Positions 24,586-31,883 of a stretch of 44,736 nt of DNA are shown here, piece after piece. This DNA is from CAZYCC01 sp964645985 (GTDB lineage Bacteria > Bacillota > Clostridia > Oscillospirales > CAG-272): NCBI GenBank assembly GCA_964645985.1, contig CAZYCC010000004.1:1-44736 (forward strand), read 5' to 3'. Below the pieces are notes generated by a model. It was not told the DNA's origin and searched no databases. It saw only the letters and a list, made by a program, of their open reading frames with translations. Positions within the stretch are counted from its first letter, which is position 1. Each line of letters begins with the position of its first letter. The translations under genes were made by a program, and so were the position numbers.

Positions 24586-24606
24586 CTCCCGCTGGGGAGT
24601 TTTTTC
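24586..24606 (+). terminator. Second, weaker terminator-like hairpin
   Basis: A 5-bp stem (24586-24590 with 24595-24599) is followed by six T's. It lies in the convergent spacer before mntP and may back up the stronger hairpin upstream. Confidence 0.5.
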
Positions 24607-24720
24607 TTATCGCCTGTATCGCCTGCAAGTTTTTTCGGTGCTCGCCGGCAAGATTTTTGTTATCGAAATCCCCGCGTGGGCGCGGATCCCGCTCTCGCCC
24701 TGCCGCTCCTCGGGCGCGCT

Positions 24721-25290
24721 TTAGCCGGGAATCACCCCGAGATGCTCGAGTAGGATTTTCACACCCATCAGTGCGAGCAGCACTCCGCCGGCTACCTGCG
24801 CGCCCTTGCCGAAGCGCGCGCCGAAAAAGTTCCCGATGCCGACCCCCGCAAGCGACAGCACGAAGGTCACCGCCGCAATGACCGCGCACGAGAAGAAAAT
24901 GCTGCCCGCAAAGAAGGAGAGCGTCACGCCGACGGCGAGCGCGTCGATACTCGTCGCGACCGCCATCAGCAGCAGTTCCTTCAGATCAAAGCGATACTCC
25001 CCCTCGCCCTCCGGCTTTTCGTGAAAGGCGTCGAATATCATCTTCCCGCCGATTATGGCAAGCAGCGCGAAGGCGATATAGTGGTCAATAGCGTCAATAT
25101 ACGAGGCAAAGGTGCGCCCGAGGAAATAGCCGAGCAGCGGCATGAGCCCCTGAAACCCCCCAAAGAAGAGGGCGATAAGCAGGGCGTCGCGCGCCCTCAC
25201 GCGCGGCATTCTCAGCCCCTTGCAGACCGCGACAGCAAAGGCGTCCGCCGATAACCCTACGGCGATGAGCAGCAGTTCCGGAAAAGACAA
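24721..25290 (-). CDS. mntP: Manganese efflux pump MntP
   Basis: MntP exports Mn2+ across the membrane. The 189 residues form six hydrophobic helices in two related halves. Each half has the family motif with an acidic residue: LSADAFAVAVCKGL (about 13-26) and ATSIDALAVGV (about 111-121). A hydrophilic His/Glu-rich loop (FHEKPEGEGEYRF) joins the halves. The TTG start at 25290 gives the usual N terminus (MSFPELLLIAVGLS). It has no Shine-Dalgarno sequence. A GC-rich hairpin and U-rich stretch (25290-25343) lie directly before it, so a transcript arriving from nadE would meet a terminator-like structure first. No yybP-ykoY manganese riboswitch could be recognised. Confidence 0.93.
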   Translation of the reverse strand: MSFPELLLIAVGLSADAFAVAVCKGLRMPRVRARDALLIALFFGGFQGLMPLLGYFLGRTFASYIDAIDHYIAFALLAIIGGKMIFDAFHEKPEGEGEYRFDLKELLLMAVATSIDALAVGVTLSFFAGSIFFSCAVIAAVTFVLSLAGVGIGNFFGARFGKGAQVAGGVLLALMGVKILLEHLGVIPG

Positions 25291-25295
25291 TAGTG

Positions 25296-25343
25296 CAAAA
25301 AGAAGAAAACCCGCCGCGCGAGGAAAGAAAGCCGCGCGCGGCG
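25296..25343 (-). terminator. Terminator or attenuator directly before mntP
   Basis: Read on the minus strand, a 9-bp all-GC stem (25335-25343 with 25312-25320) and a 14-nt loop are followed by a U-rich stretch (TTTTCTTCTTTTT). It ends only about six bases before the TTG of mntP. It may end the nadE transcript or control mntP. Confidence 0.5.
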
Positions 25344-25445
25344 CAAAATAGATTGAAAGAAGAACTCCCGCGTCCGCGCGCCATCGCCCGCGGTGCTTCG
25401 AACCGGCCGCTTTTGCAGGTAACCCCCGCTCCCCGCTTCGCGGGG

Positions 25446-27374
25446 TTAGTTCCCTATCTCCCCCTCGAGCTCATCGAGCTCGCGCAGCCAGAGGGAGGCG
25501 GAGGCGTCGCTCGGCATGCGCCAGTCTCCGCGCGGGCTCAGTGTCACCGTGCCGACCTTCGGCCCGTCGGGCAGGCATGATCGCTTGAACTGCGAGGAGA
25601 AGAACCGCCGCAGGAAGACGCGCAGCCAGTGCAGAATTGTACGCTCGTCGTAGACCCCCGCCCAGGCGTGCGACGCGAGCCGAAAGATCTTTTTCGGGGA
25701 GAAGCCGAAGCGCAGGAAGTAGTAGAGGAAGAAGTCGTGCAGATCGTAAGGCCCGACGCTCTCCTCGGTGCGCTGGGAAATCTCGCCGTGAGCGTCCGGC
25801 GGCAGTAGCTCCGGGGAGACAGGCGTCGCGAGGATGTCGCGCAGCGTTGCGCGCAGATCCTCATTTTGCGTATCACCTGCAAAATAGGCGACAAGATGGC
25901 GCACAAGCGTTTTCGGGATCGAGCAGTTGACCCCGTACATACTCATGTGGTCGCCGTTGTAGGTCGTCCACCCGAGCGCGAGCTCCGAGAGGTCTCCCGT
26001 CCCGACGACAATCGCCCCGCAAGATCCCGCGATGTCCATTAAAATTTGCGTGCGCTCGCGCGCCTGCGCGTTCTCAAAGGTAAGGTCCGGGCTGCCGTCA
26101 TGCCCGATGTCGGCGAAGTGGCCGAGAACGGCTCCTGTAATGTCCACCTCCCGCAGCGTAACGCCGAGGAGGCGGCAGAGCGCGGCGGCGTTGCCTTTGG
26201 TTCGGGCGGTCGTACCGAGCCCCGGCATCGTGACGCAGATGATCCCCGCGCGATCCCGCCCGAGCAGGTCATACGCCTTGCAGGTAACGAGCAGAGCGAG
26301 CGTGGAATCCAGCCCCCCCGAGATGCCGAGCACCGCGCCGAGGTTTGTTTTCTCGAGGCGTGCCGCGAGGCCATCCGCCTGCATTCTCGTGATGAGGGCG
26401 CAGCGCGCAGCGCGCTCCCCCGCGTCATCCGGGACGAAGGGTGTGCGCGAGATTTCGCGGCGCAGCGCGATCTTTTTCACCGGCAGAGAAAAAGAGCGCG
26501 TCTCATAGCCGCCCTCGGGCGAGGGGAAGGTCGAGAGGCGCTGCCGTTCGGCGAGAATCCGCCCCAAATCGACATCGGCGACCGCGATGCCGCCCGTGAA
26601 GGGGGGAGCCTCGGCAAGAAGAGCGCCGTTTTCGAAGATGAGCTGGTGAGCGCCGAAGACAAGGTCGGTCGTCGACTCGCCCCGCCCCGCCGCGCAGTAG
26701 AGATACACCCCCGCCTCGCGCGCCGACAGCGCGGAGAAGAGCGTCTTGCGGTAGCCCGCCTTGCCGATCACCTCATCGGATGCCGAGAGGTTGCAGGCGA
26801 GCGTCGCGCCGTGCGTCACCGCCTCGACCGAGGGCGGGGAGGGCACCCAGCCGTCCTCGCAAATTTCAAGGGCGATCGAGAGCGATGGCAGAGTCTCGCA
26901 GGAGAAAATTTGCCGCACCCCGAAGGGGACAGATCTCCCGTCCGAGAGGATAACGGGGAAGAGCGCGCCCTCGGGCGCCGGGGTGAAGTGCCGCCCCTCG
27001 TAAAACTCGCTGTAGGTCGGGATAAAGCTTTTCGGGACGATGCCGAGGATCTCCCCGCCGCAGATCGCTGCCGCACAGTTGTAGAGCTTGCCGCGCACAC
27101 GCAGCGGCAGCCCCACCGCGAGAAAGAGCGGCAGAGCCGCCGTTTCCCGCGCGAGCCGCAGCAGCTCCCGCTCCGCCGCCGCGAGCAGCGCGTCTTGCAG
27201 GAAGAGATCGCCGCAGGTGTACCCGGTGAGCGACAGCTCGGGCGTGACGAGGACGCTCACGCCGTCCGCCGCCACCTCCCGCGCCGCCGTGAGGATTTCC
27301 TCCGCGCAGCGCATGGGGTCCCCGACGTACACCCTCCCCGCCCTCGTGCACACGCGCAAAAAGTTATCGACCAT
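25446..27374 (-). CDS. nadE: Glutamine-hydrolysing NAD+ synthase
   Basis: This enzyme amidates nicotinate adenine dinucleotide to NAD+, the last step of NAD synthesis, taking ammonia from glutamine. The 642 residues carry a nitrilase-fold glutaminase with the triad E46 (TPELSLTGY), K115 (VPKSFIPTYSEFYEGRHF) and C172 (ALEICEDGWVP). A synthetase domain follows with the ATP pyrophosphatase loop ISGGLDSTLAL (352-357 core) and a GTGDLSELALGW segment. The ATG at 27374 puts FLRVCTRAGRVYVGDP at the usual N terminus; a GTG 24 codons upstream is possible. A 7-bp hairpin (25420-25426 with 25442-25448) overlaps the stop codon. It is divergent from pncB, which supplies nicotinate mononucleotide to the same pathway. 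Confidence 0.95.
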   Translation of the reverse strand: MVDNFLRVCTRAGRVYVGDPMRCAEEILTAAREVAADGVSVLVTPELSLTGYTCGDLFLQDALLAAAERELLRLARETAALPLFLAVGLPLRVRGKLYNCAAAICGGEILGIVPKSFIPTYSEFYEGRHFTPAPEGALFPVILSDGRSVPFGVRQIFSCETLPSLSIALEICEDGWVPSPPSVEAVTHGATLACNLSASDEVIGKAGYRKTLFSALSAREAGVYLYCAAGRGESTTDLVFGAHQLIFENGALLAEAPPFTGGIAVADVDLGRILAERQRLSTFPSPEGGYETRSFSLPVKKIALRREISRTPFVPDDAGERAARCALITRMQADGLAARLEKTNLGAVLGISGGLDSTLALLVTCKAYDLLGRDRAGIICVTMPGLGTTARTKGNAAALCRLLGVTLREVDITGAVLGHFADIGHDGSPDLTFENAQARERTQILMDIAGSCGAIVVGTGDLSELALGWTTYNGDHMSMYGVNCSIPKTLVRHLVAYFAGDTQNEDLRATLRDILATPVSPELLPPDAHGEISQRTEESVGPYDLHDFFLYYFLRFGFSPKKIFRLASHAWAGVYDERTILHWLRVFLRRFFSSQFKRSCLPDGPKVGTVTLSPRGDWRMPSDASASLWLRELDELEGEIGN

Positions 27375-27742
27375 ATCCTTCAATCGAATTTGCCAAACCC
27401 CCTCGCCCTCCCGAGCCGCGGGAAGCTGCCCGCGCGGGATTCCCACTTATCAATACCTTATTTCGTCGAAGTTATGCACCGCCGCGTCTGCTCTCCCGAG
27501 AAAAAGCGCCCGAGCGGGAGCGGGAGAAGGGCGGGGAGCCACGTCGCCCGCGCGATTTTCTTTCCCACTTCCTCTTTACAAACCCGCGCGAAAGGGGTAA
27601 AATACGCTCGTCGGAGTGGCTTGCCGCGGGCGGTTTTCGCGCCGCCACGCCATTATTTCGCGGGGCCGCAGCCATGCGCGGCAGTCGCCCCCTTTTCCCT
27701 TCAGTCTACCCTACTTTGCCTTTTTTGTCAAGAGGAGCCGTT
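27375..27742. other. Divergent nadE/pncB regulatory region
   Basis: This 368-bp stretch holds no gene. It contains the pncB promoter (27575-27603) and then a leader of about 135 nt. The leader includes GC-rich inverted segments, such as a 5-bp stem within 27664-27682, and a short T-run before the ribosome binding site. No clear promoter for nadE is visible, and no known NAD riboswitch was recognised. Confidence 0.45.
27575..27603 (+). promoter_or_regulatory. Sigma-A promoter of pncB
   Basis: A -35 box TTTACA (27575-27580), a 17-bp spacer and a -10 box TAAAAT (27598-27603), each with one mismatch to consensus, leave a long leader before the ATG at 27743. Confidence 0.75.
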
Positions 27743-29227
27743 ATGCCATCCCCCGAGAACAAACCCGCGACTCGCCCCATTTGGAACGAAAACTACACGA
27801 TGCTCTACGACTTCTACGAGATGACGATGGGCAACGGCTATCTCCTCTCGGGGAAGAGCAGGGAAGTGTGCTATTTCGATATGTTTTTCCGCTCGGTGCC
27901 GGACGGTGGCGGCTTCGCCATCGCGGCGGGTCTAGAGCAGGTCATCGACTATATCGAGAACCTGCGCTTTGCCGAGGAGGACATCGCTTTCCTGCGCGCA
28001 AAGGGCTGCTTTTCGGAGGAGTTCCTCGACTACCTGCGTTCTTTCCGCTTCACGGGGGATATTTGGGCGGTGCCCGAGGGGACGCCGGTCTTCCCCGGCG
28101 AGCCTATCCTCACGGTGCGCGCCCCGGCAATAGAGGCGCAGTTCATCGAGACCTATATTCTCCTTGTCGTCAACCATCAGTCGCTTGTCGCGACGAAGTC
28201 CAACCGTATCGTGCGCGCGGCGGCGGGTCGCCCCGTCTCCGAGTTCGGGTCGCGGCGGGCGCAGGGAGCGTCGGGCGCTATACTCGGGGCGCGCGCCTCC
28301 TACATCGCGGGCTGCGCGTCGACCGCCTGCACCATCGCCGAGGAGCTGTACGGCGTGCCGGCCGGAGGCACAATGGCGCACTCTTGGGTGCAGATGTTCG
28401 ACTCGGAGCTCGAGGCATTCAAGACCTACTGCCGCATCTATCCGCACGGCGCGACCCTCCTTATCGACACCTATAACGTCCTGCAGTCGGGCCTGCCGAA
28501 CGCCATTCGCGCTTTCAAGGAGTGCGGCATCACCGAGGGGGGCGTGCGCATCGACTCGGGAGACATCACCTACCTCACCCGCCGCGTGCGCCGCGCGCTC
28601 GATGAGGCAGGGCTGCCGCAGATCAAAATCGTCATCTCAAACTCTCTCGATGAGTACATTATCCGCGATGTCATCCGGCAGGGGGCGCAGATCGACGCGT
28701 TTGGCGTGGGCGAGCGGCTGATCACCTCGAAATCCGACCCGGTCTTCGGCGGGGTCTACAAGCTCGCCGCCGTGGAGGAGAGTGGGGAGGTCGTCCCAAA
28801 GATTAAAATCTCGGAGAACCCGGCAAAGATCACAACGCCGCACTACAAGAGGGTTTACCGCCTCTACGAGGGCGGGCGCGCGAGCGCCGACTACCTCACC
28901 GTTTTCGATGAAACGCCCGATTTCACGAAACCCCTCACCATCTTCGACCCGGACTACACCTGGAAGCGCAAAACCCTCACCGATTATGAGGCGCGCGAGC
29001 TGCAGGTGCCGATTTTCAAGGGCGGCGTCTGCGTCTACCGCCGCCCGTCGACCGCCGATATTCGCGCATATTGCCTCTCAGAGGTCGGTACCCTCTGGGA
29101 GGAGGTCACCCGCTTTGAGAACCCGCACAACTACTATGTGGATCTCTCGGAGAAGCTCTGGCGCGTGAAGCAGGATCTTTTGCGCTCGGGCGGCAGACCC
29201 GCTCCCGAGGAGGAGGGCGCGCGGTGA
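27743..29227 (+). CDS. pncB: Nicotinate phosphoribosyltransferase
   Basis: This enzyme joins nicotinate and PRPP to nicotinate mononucleotide in the Preiss-Handler salvage route. The 494 residues are typical of the longer Gram-positive form. The N terminus has TMLYDFYEMTMGNGYL. The core has EFGSRRAQG, a GGTMAHSWVQMF segment and the PRPP/phosphate region GVRIDSGDITYL with ISNSLDEY. GVGERLITS and a C-terminal domain with TWKRKTL follow. The start is fixed by GAGGAG at 27732-27737, five bases before the ATG. It shares a divergent control region with nadE. The following PHP gene overlaps its stop codon (GTGA at 29224-29227). Confidence 0.95.
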   Translation: MPSPENKPATRPIWNENYTMLYDFYEMTMGNGYLLSGKSREVCYFDMFFRSVPDGGGFAIAAGLEQVIDYIENLRFAEEDIAFLRAKGCFSEEFLDYLRSFRFTGDIWAVPEGTPVFPGEPILTVRAPAIEAQFIETYILLVVNHQSLVATKSNRIVRAAAGRPVSEFGSRRAQGASGAILGARASYIAGCASTACTIAEELYGVPAGGTMAHSWVQMFDSELEAFKTYCRIYPHGATLLIDTYNVLQSGLPNAIRAFKECGITEGGVRIDSGDITYLTRRVRRALDEAGLPQIKIVISNSLDEYIIRDVIRQGAQIDAFGVGERLITSKSDPVFGGVYKLAAVEESGEVVPKIKISENPAKITTPHYKRVYRLYEGGRASADYLTVFDETPDFTKPLTIFDPDYTWKRKTLTDYEARELQVPIFKGGVCVYRRPSTADIRAYCLSEVGTLWEEVTRFENPHNYYVDLSEKLWRVKQDLLRSGGRPAPEEEGAR

Positions 29228-30108
29228 GCGCCGATGGAAAACCGCTTGCCGGTTATATCGATCTGCACACGCACTCGATCTACTCGGACGGCAGTATGCG
29301 CCCCGCCGAAGTGGTTGCCCTCGCGCGCGAGCTGGGGCTTGCCGCCATCGCCCTCACCGATCACGACACGGTCGCGGGCCTGCCTGAGGCGCTCGCCGCC
29401 GGGGAAAAATACAGTGTCGAGGTCGTACCGGGGCTGGAGTTCTCCACGAGAGCCACGGCGCAGGTGCATATCCTCGGGTACTATTTTGACCCGAGCAGCC
29501 CCGCCCTTGCCGCCGCCTTCGCCGAGCTGCAAGAGGAGCGGCGCGAAACCCATGCGCGCTATCTCTCCCTGCTCGCCGAAAACGGATTCCCGATGAGCGA
29601 TGAGGAGGTGCGCCGAGTCGCGCCGGTCGGCGGTATCGGGCGCGCGCACTATGCCCGCGTGATGATGGACAAGGGCTATGTCGGCTCGGTCAAGGAGGCG
29701 TTCGACCGCTATCTCGGGGTCGGGATGCCCTGCTACATCGAGCGGCGCGTGATGCACCCCGCGCGCGCCATCGCTCTCATTCACGAGGCGGGCGGCGTCG
29801 CCTTCTTCGCGCACCCTCATCAGACAAAGCTCCCGCGCGAGAGTTTGATCGCTCTCCTCGATGAGCTCACCGAGGCGGGTCTCGACGGCATCGAGGGATA
29901 TTACACCGAGTACACGCCGCGCATGTCGCGGGATTTTCGCGCGCTCGCCGCCGAGAGAGGTCTTGCCGTTTGCGGCGGGAGCGATTTTCACGCGGCGATG
30001 AAGCCGCACATCTCCCTTGGCAGCGGCACCGAAAACCTGCGCGTCCCCTACGAGGTCCTCGCGAACATCAAGGCGCTCGTGCGTGCTCGCCGGGGGGCGG
30101 GGGAGTGA
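29224..30108 (+). CDS. PHP-domain phosphoesterase
   Basis: This 294-residue metal-dependent phosphoesterase of the YciV/TrpH type has the four PHP motifs. HTHSIYSDG (H15-x-H17) comes first, then LTDHDTVAGL, a central glutamate in PGLEFST, AFFAHPHQTK and the C-terminal GGSDFH. Relatives hydrolyse 3',5'-nucleoside bisphosphates (pAp) or trim RNA 5' ends, so a nucleotide or RNA phosphatase role is likely but the substrate is not proven. The GTG start overlaps the pncB stop, which suggests coupled translation. A link to NAD metabolism is suggested only by position. Confidence 0.85.
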   Translation: MSADGKPLAGYIDLHTHSIYSDGSMRPAEVVALARELGLAAIALTDHDTVAGLPEALAAGEKYSVEVVPGLEFSTRATAQVHILGYYFDPSSPALAAAFAELQEERRETHARYLSLLAENGFPMSDEEVRRVAPVGGIGRAHYARVMMDKGYVGSVKEAFDRYLGVGMPCYIERRVMHPARAIALIHEAGGVAFFAHPHQTKLPRESLIALLDELTEAGLDGIEGYYTEYTPRMSRDFRALAAERGLAVCGGSDFHAAMKPHISLGSGTENLRVPYEVLANIKALVRARRGAGE

Positions 30109-30412
30109 GGGGCGTTGTTCGCGCAATAGGCGGGGGCGGCAGGCCCTCGCAAGAACCGCGCAAATCCCCTTTGGCAGCCCGCCGGGGAGCCGCGGAAAAC
30201 CCTCCTCTCCGCGCCGAGAGGCAACGCGGCGGGGAAAAGCTTCGCACTCCTTTTTCGTTTCGCGGTGGCGAGCCTCGCTCTCTCAATTTCGCGCTGCCGC
30301 CGCGAAGCGCGGTGCGTCTCCCGCGCGGTAGGTCTTGACGGGGCGGGGGATTTGTTGTAAAATAATGCCGATTTGATCGCCGCGGGCGGCGCCCCGGCGC
30401 AACGAGGTTTTT
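30109..30412 (+). other. Leader region of the purine cluster
   Basis: This 304-bp stretch contains no gene. It holds the purE promoter at 30335-30363, after which the transcript leader is only about 40 nt, too short for a purine riboswitch aptamer. The upstream part is GC-rich with no recognised element. Confidence 0.5.
30335..30363 (+). promoter_or_regulatory. Sigma-A promoter of the purine cluster
   Basis: A -35 box TTGACG (30335-30340), a 17-bp spacer and a -10 box TAAAAT (30358-30363) each carry one mismatch. GAGG at 30404-30407 is the purE ribosome binding site. Confidence 0.78.
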
Positions 30413-30916
30413 ATGAAAAAAGTCGCGCTTGTGATGGGCAGCGCGAGCGACCTGCCGATTGCCGAGAAGGCGGCGGCGCAGTTGCGCGCCCTTGAGATTC
30501 CCTTTGCCGTGCGCGTTCTCTCGGCGCACCGCACCCCGGAGGAGGCGGTGGCGTTTGCGCGAAGCGCGCGCGGGGAGGGGTTCGGCGTGCTTATCGCCTT
30601 CGCCGGGATGTCGGCGGCGCTCTCCGGCGCGCTCGCCGCGCAGACCACTCTGCCGGTGATCGGCGTCCCCTGCAAGGGCGCCTCCCTTGAAGGGATAGAC
30701 GCGCTGCTCTCCACCGCAATGATGCCTCCCGGCATTCCGGTGGCGGCGGTCGGCATCGACGCAGGCCGCAACGCCGCGCTCCTCGCCGCGCAAATTTTGG
30801 CGCTCTGTGACGACGCGCTCGCCGCGCGCCTCACCGCCGTGCGCGAGAGCGACCGCGCCGCCGTCCTTACGAAAGATAAGGAAATCGCGGCGAGATTCGA
30901 TGACGGCGGGAAGTGA
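30413..30916 (+). CDS. purE: PurE, aminoimidazole ribonucleotide carboxylase/mutase with class II-like loop
   Basis: PurE makes carboxyaminoimidazole ribonucleotide. Class I enzymes rearrange N5-CAIR made by PurK, whereas class II enzymes carboxylate AIR directly. The 167 residues have the family N terminus with GSASD (9-13) and SAHRTP with H39. The usual AGGAAHLPG loop is replaced by AGMSAALSG (64-72), so the class I catalytic histidine is alanine (A69). As I recall it, the class II loop of Treponema is AGRSNALSG, which this resembles. The rest, such as PVIGVP (81-86) and MPPGIPVAAVGID, is more class I-like. No purK lies in the window. The start has GAGG five bases upstream and a good promoter. 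Assignment as PurE is firm; the class is inference. Confidence 0.9.
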   Translation: MKKVALVMGSASDLPIAEKAAAQLRALEIPFAVRVLSAHRTPEEAVAFARSARGEGFGVLIAFAGMSAALSGALAAQTTLPVIGVPCKGASLEGIDALLSTAMMPPGIPVAAVGIDAGRNAALLAAQILALCDDALAARLTAVRESDRAAVLTKDKEIAARFDDGGK

Positions 30917-30992
30917 GAGGCGAGCGGCAATTTTTCGGGGGTGCGCCCCCTTTCCTCATTTGTTATATTTTTTGCTCTGCGAGGTTTGATTT

Positions 30993-31733
30993 ATGGAGTA
31001 TTCCGGCATTACGATGGGCGAGCAGCTCTACGAGGGCAAAGCGAAGAAGGTCTACGCAACGAGCGACCCCGCGCTCTGCATCGTCTCTTATAAGGACGAC
31101 GCGACCGCTTTCAACGGGCAGAAGAAGGGCACCATCGAGGGAAAGGGCGTCGTCAATAATCGTATGTCCAACTTCCTCATGCAAAAGTTGACCGAGGAGG
31201 CGGGTATCCCGACGCACCTCGTGCGAGAGCTCTCCTCGCGCGAAACGCTGGTGCGCCGCGTTTCCATTCTGCCGCTCGAGGTGATCGTGCGCAATATTGC
31301 GGCGGGATCTTTCTCCTCGCGTTTCGGCGTGCCGGAAGGCAAGGCGCTTCTGCGCCCCACGCTTGAGTTCTCGCTCAAAGACGACGCGCTCGGTGACCCG
31401 ATGATCAACTCCTATCATGTGCTTGCCTTAGGTCTTGCGACCCAAGAAGACCTCGACACCCTCACCGACTACACTTTTCGCATTAACCGCTATCTTGTGC
31501 AGTTTTTCAAGGGGATCGGCGTGGATTTGGTCGATTTTAAGATTGAGTTCGGCAAGACGGGAGAGGGCGAGATTCTCCTCGCCGATGAGATTTCCCCCGA
31601 TACCTGCCGCTTCTGGGACGCGGCGACCCACGAGAAGCTCGACAAAGACCGCTTTCGCCGCGATCTCGGCGGCGTAGAGGGCGCATACCGGGAGATGGCG
31701 CGCCGCGTCTTTGGAGAGAGCGCGGGAGAGTAG
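30993..31733 (+). CDS. purC: SAICAR synthase
   Basis: PurC uses ATP to join CAIR with aspartate, giving SAICAR. The 246 residues contain QLYEGKAKKVYAT near the N terminus, FNGQKKGTIEGKG, the ribonucleotide-binding PLEVIVRNIAAGS and the late motif VDFKIEFGK followed by LLADEISPDTCRFWD. The ATG at 30993 has GAGG (30981-30984) eight bases upstream. An internal ATG at 31014 would give the more typical MGEQLYEGK N terminus but lacks a ribosome binding site. A GC hairpin at 30937-30950 lies in the 76-bp space after purE. The product would need PurB (adenylosuccinate lyase), which is not in this window. Confidence 0.96.
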   Translation: MEYSGITMGEQLYEGKAKKVYATSDPALCIVSYKDDATAFNGQKKGTIEGKGVVNNRMSNFLMQKLTEEAGIPTHLVRELSSRETLVRRVSILPLEVIVRNIAAGSFSSRFGVPEGKALLRPTLEFSLKDDALGDPMINSYHVLALGLATQEDLDTLTDYTFRINRYLVQFFKGIGVDLVDFKIEFGKTGEGEILLADEISPDTCRFWDAATHEKLDKDRFRRDLGGVEGAYREMARRVFGESAGE

Positions 31734-31831
31734 CGCTTCGCTTTTCGCCCCGCCCGCACGGCACCCCGGCATAGCGCGCCGATCGGCTCTTGCCGCGGGA
31801 GTTTCCCCTCTTTGGTGGCGGGGCGCTTTCC

Positions 31832-31859
31832 TTGCGAGCGGTGATGGTCGTCCTATGAT
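31832..31859 (+). promoter_or_regulatory. Possible internal promoter before purF
   Basis: A -35-like TTGCGA (31832-31837), a 16-bp spacer and a -10 box TATGAT (31854-31859) lie in the 150-bp purC-purF gap. The match is moderate. Confidence 0.45.
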
Positions 31860-31883
31860 TGCTTAGTAAACGAGGAGGCTTGG

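Noticed and set aside
25388..25412. tRNA T-arm-like GGTTCGAA on the minus strand
   Set aside because: The flanking bases do not form the 5-bp T-stem, and no acceptor, anticodon or D arm can be folded.
25290..25445. yybP-ykoY manganese riboswitch before mntP
   Set aside because: The characteristic conserved segments are not found; only the hairpin with a U-rich tail is supported.
26046..27824. 592-codon open frame antisense to nadE and running into pncB
   Set aside because: It overlaps two well-supported genes and has shadow-type composition with no start signal.
30364..30412. Purine or ZTP riboswitch before purE
   Set aside because: The leader after the promoter is about 40 nt, too short for either aptamer, and none of the conserved bases is present.
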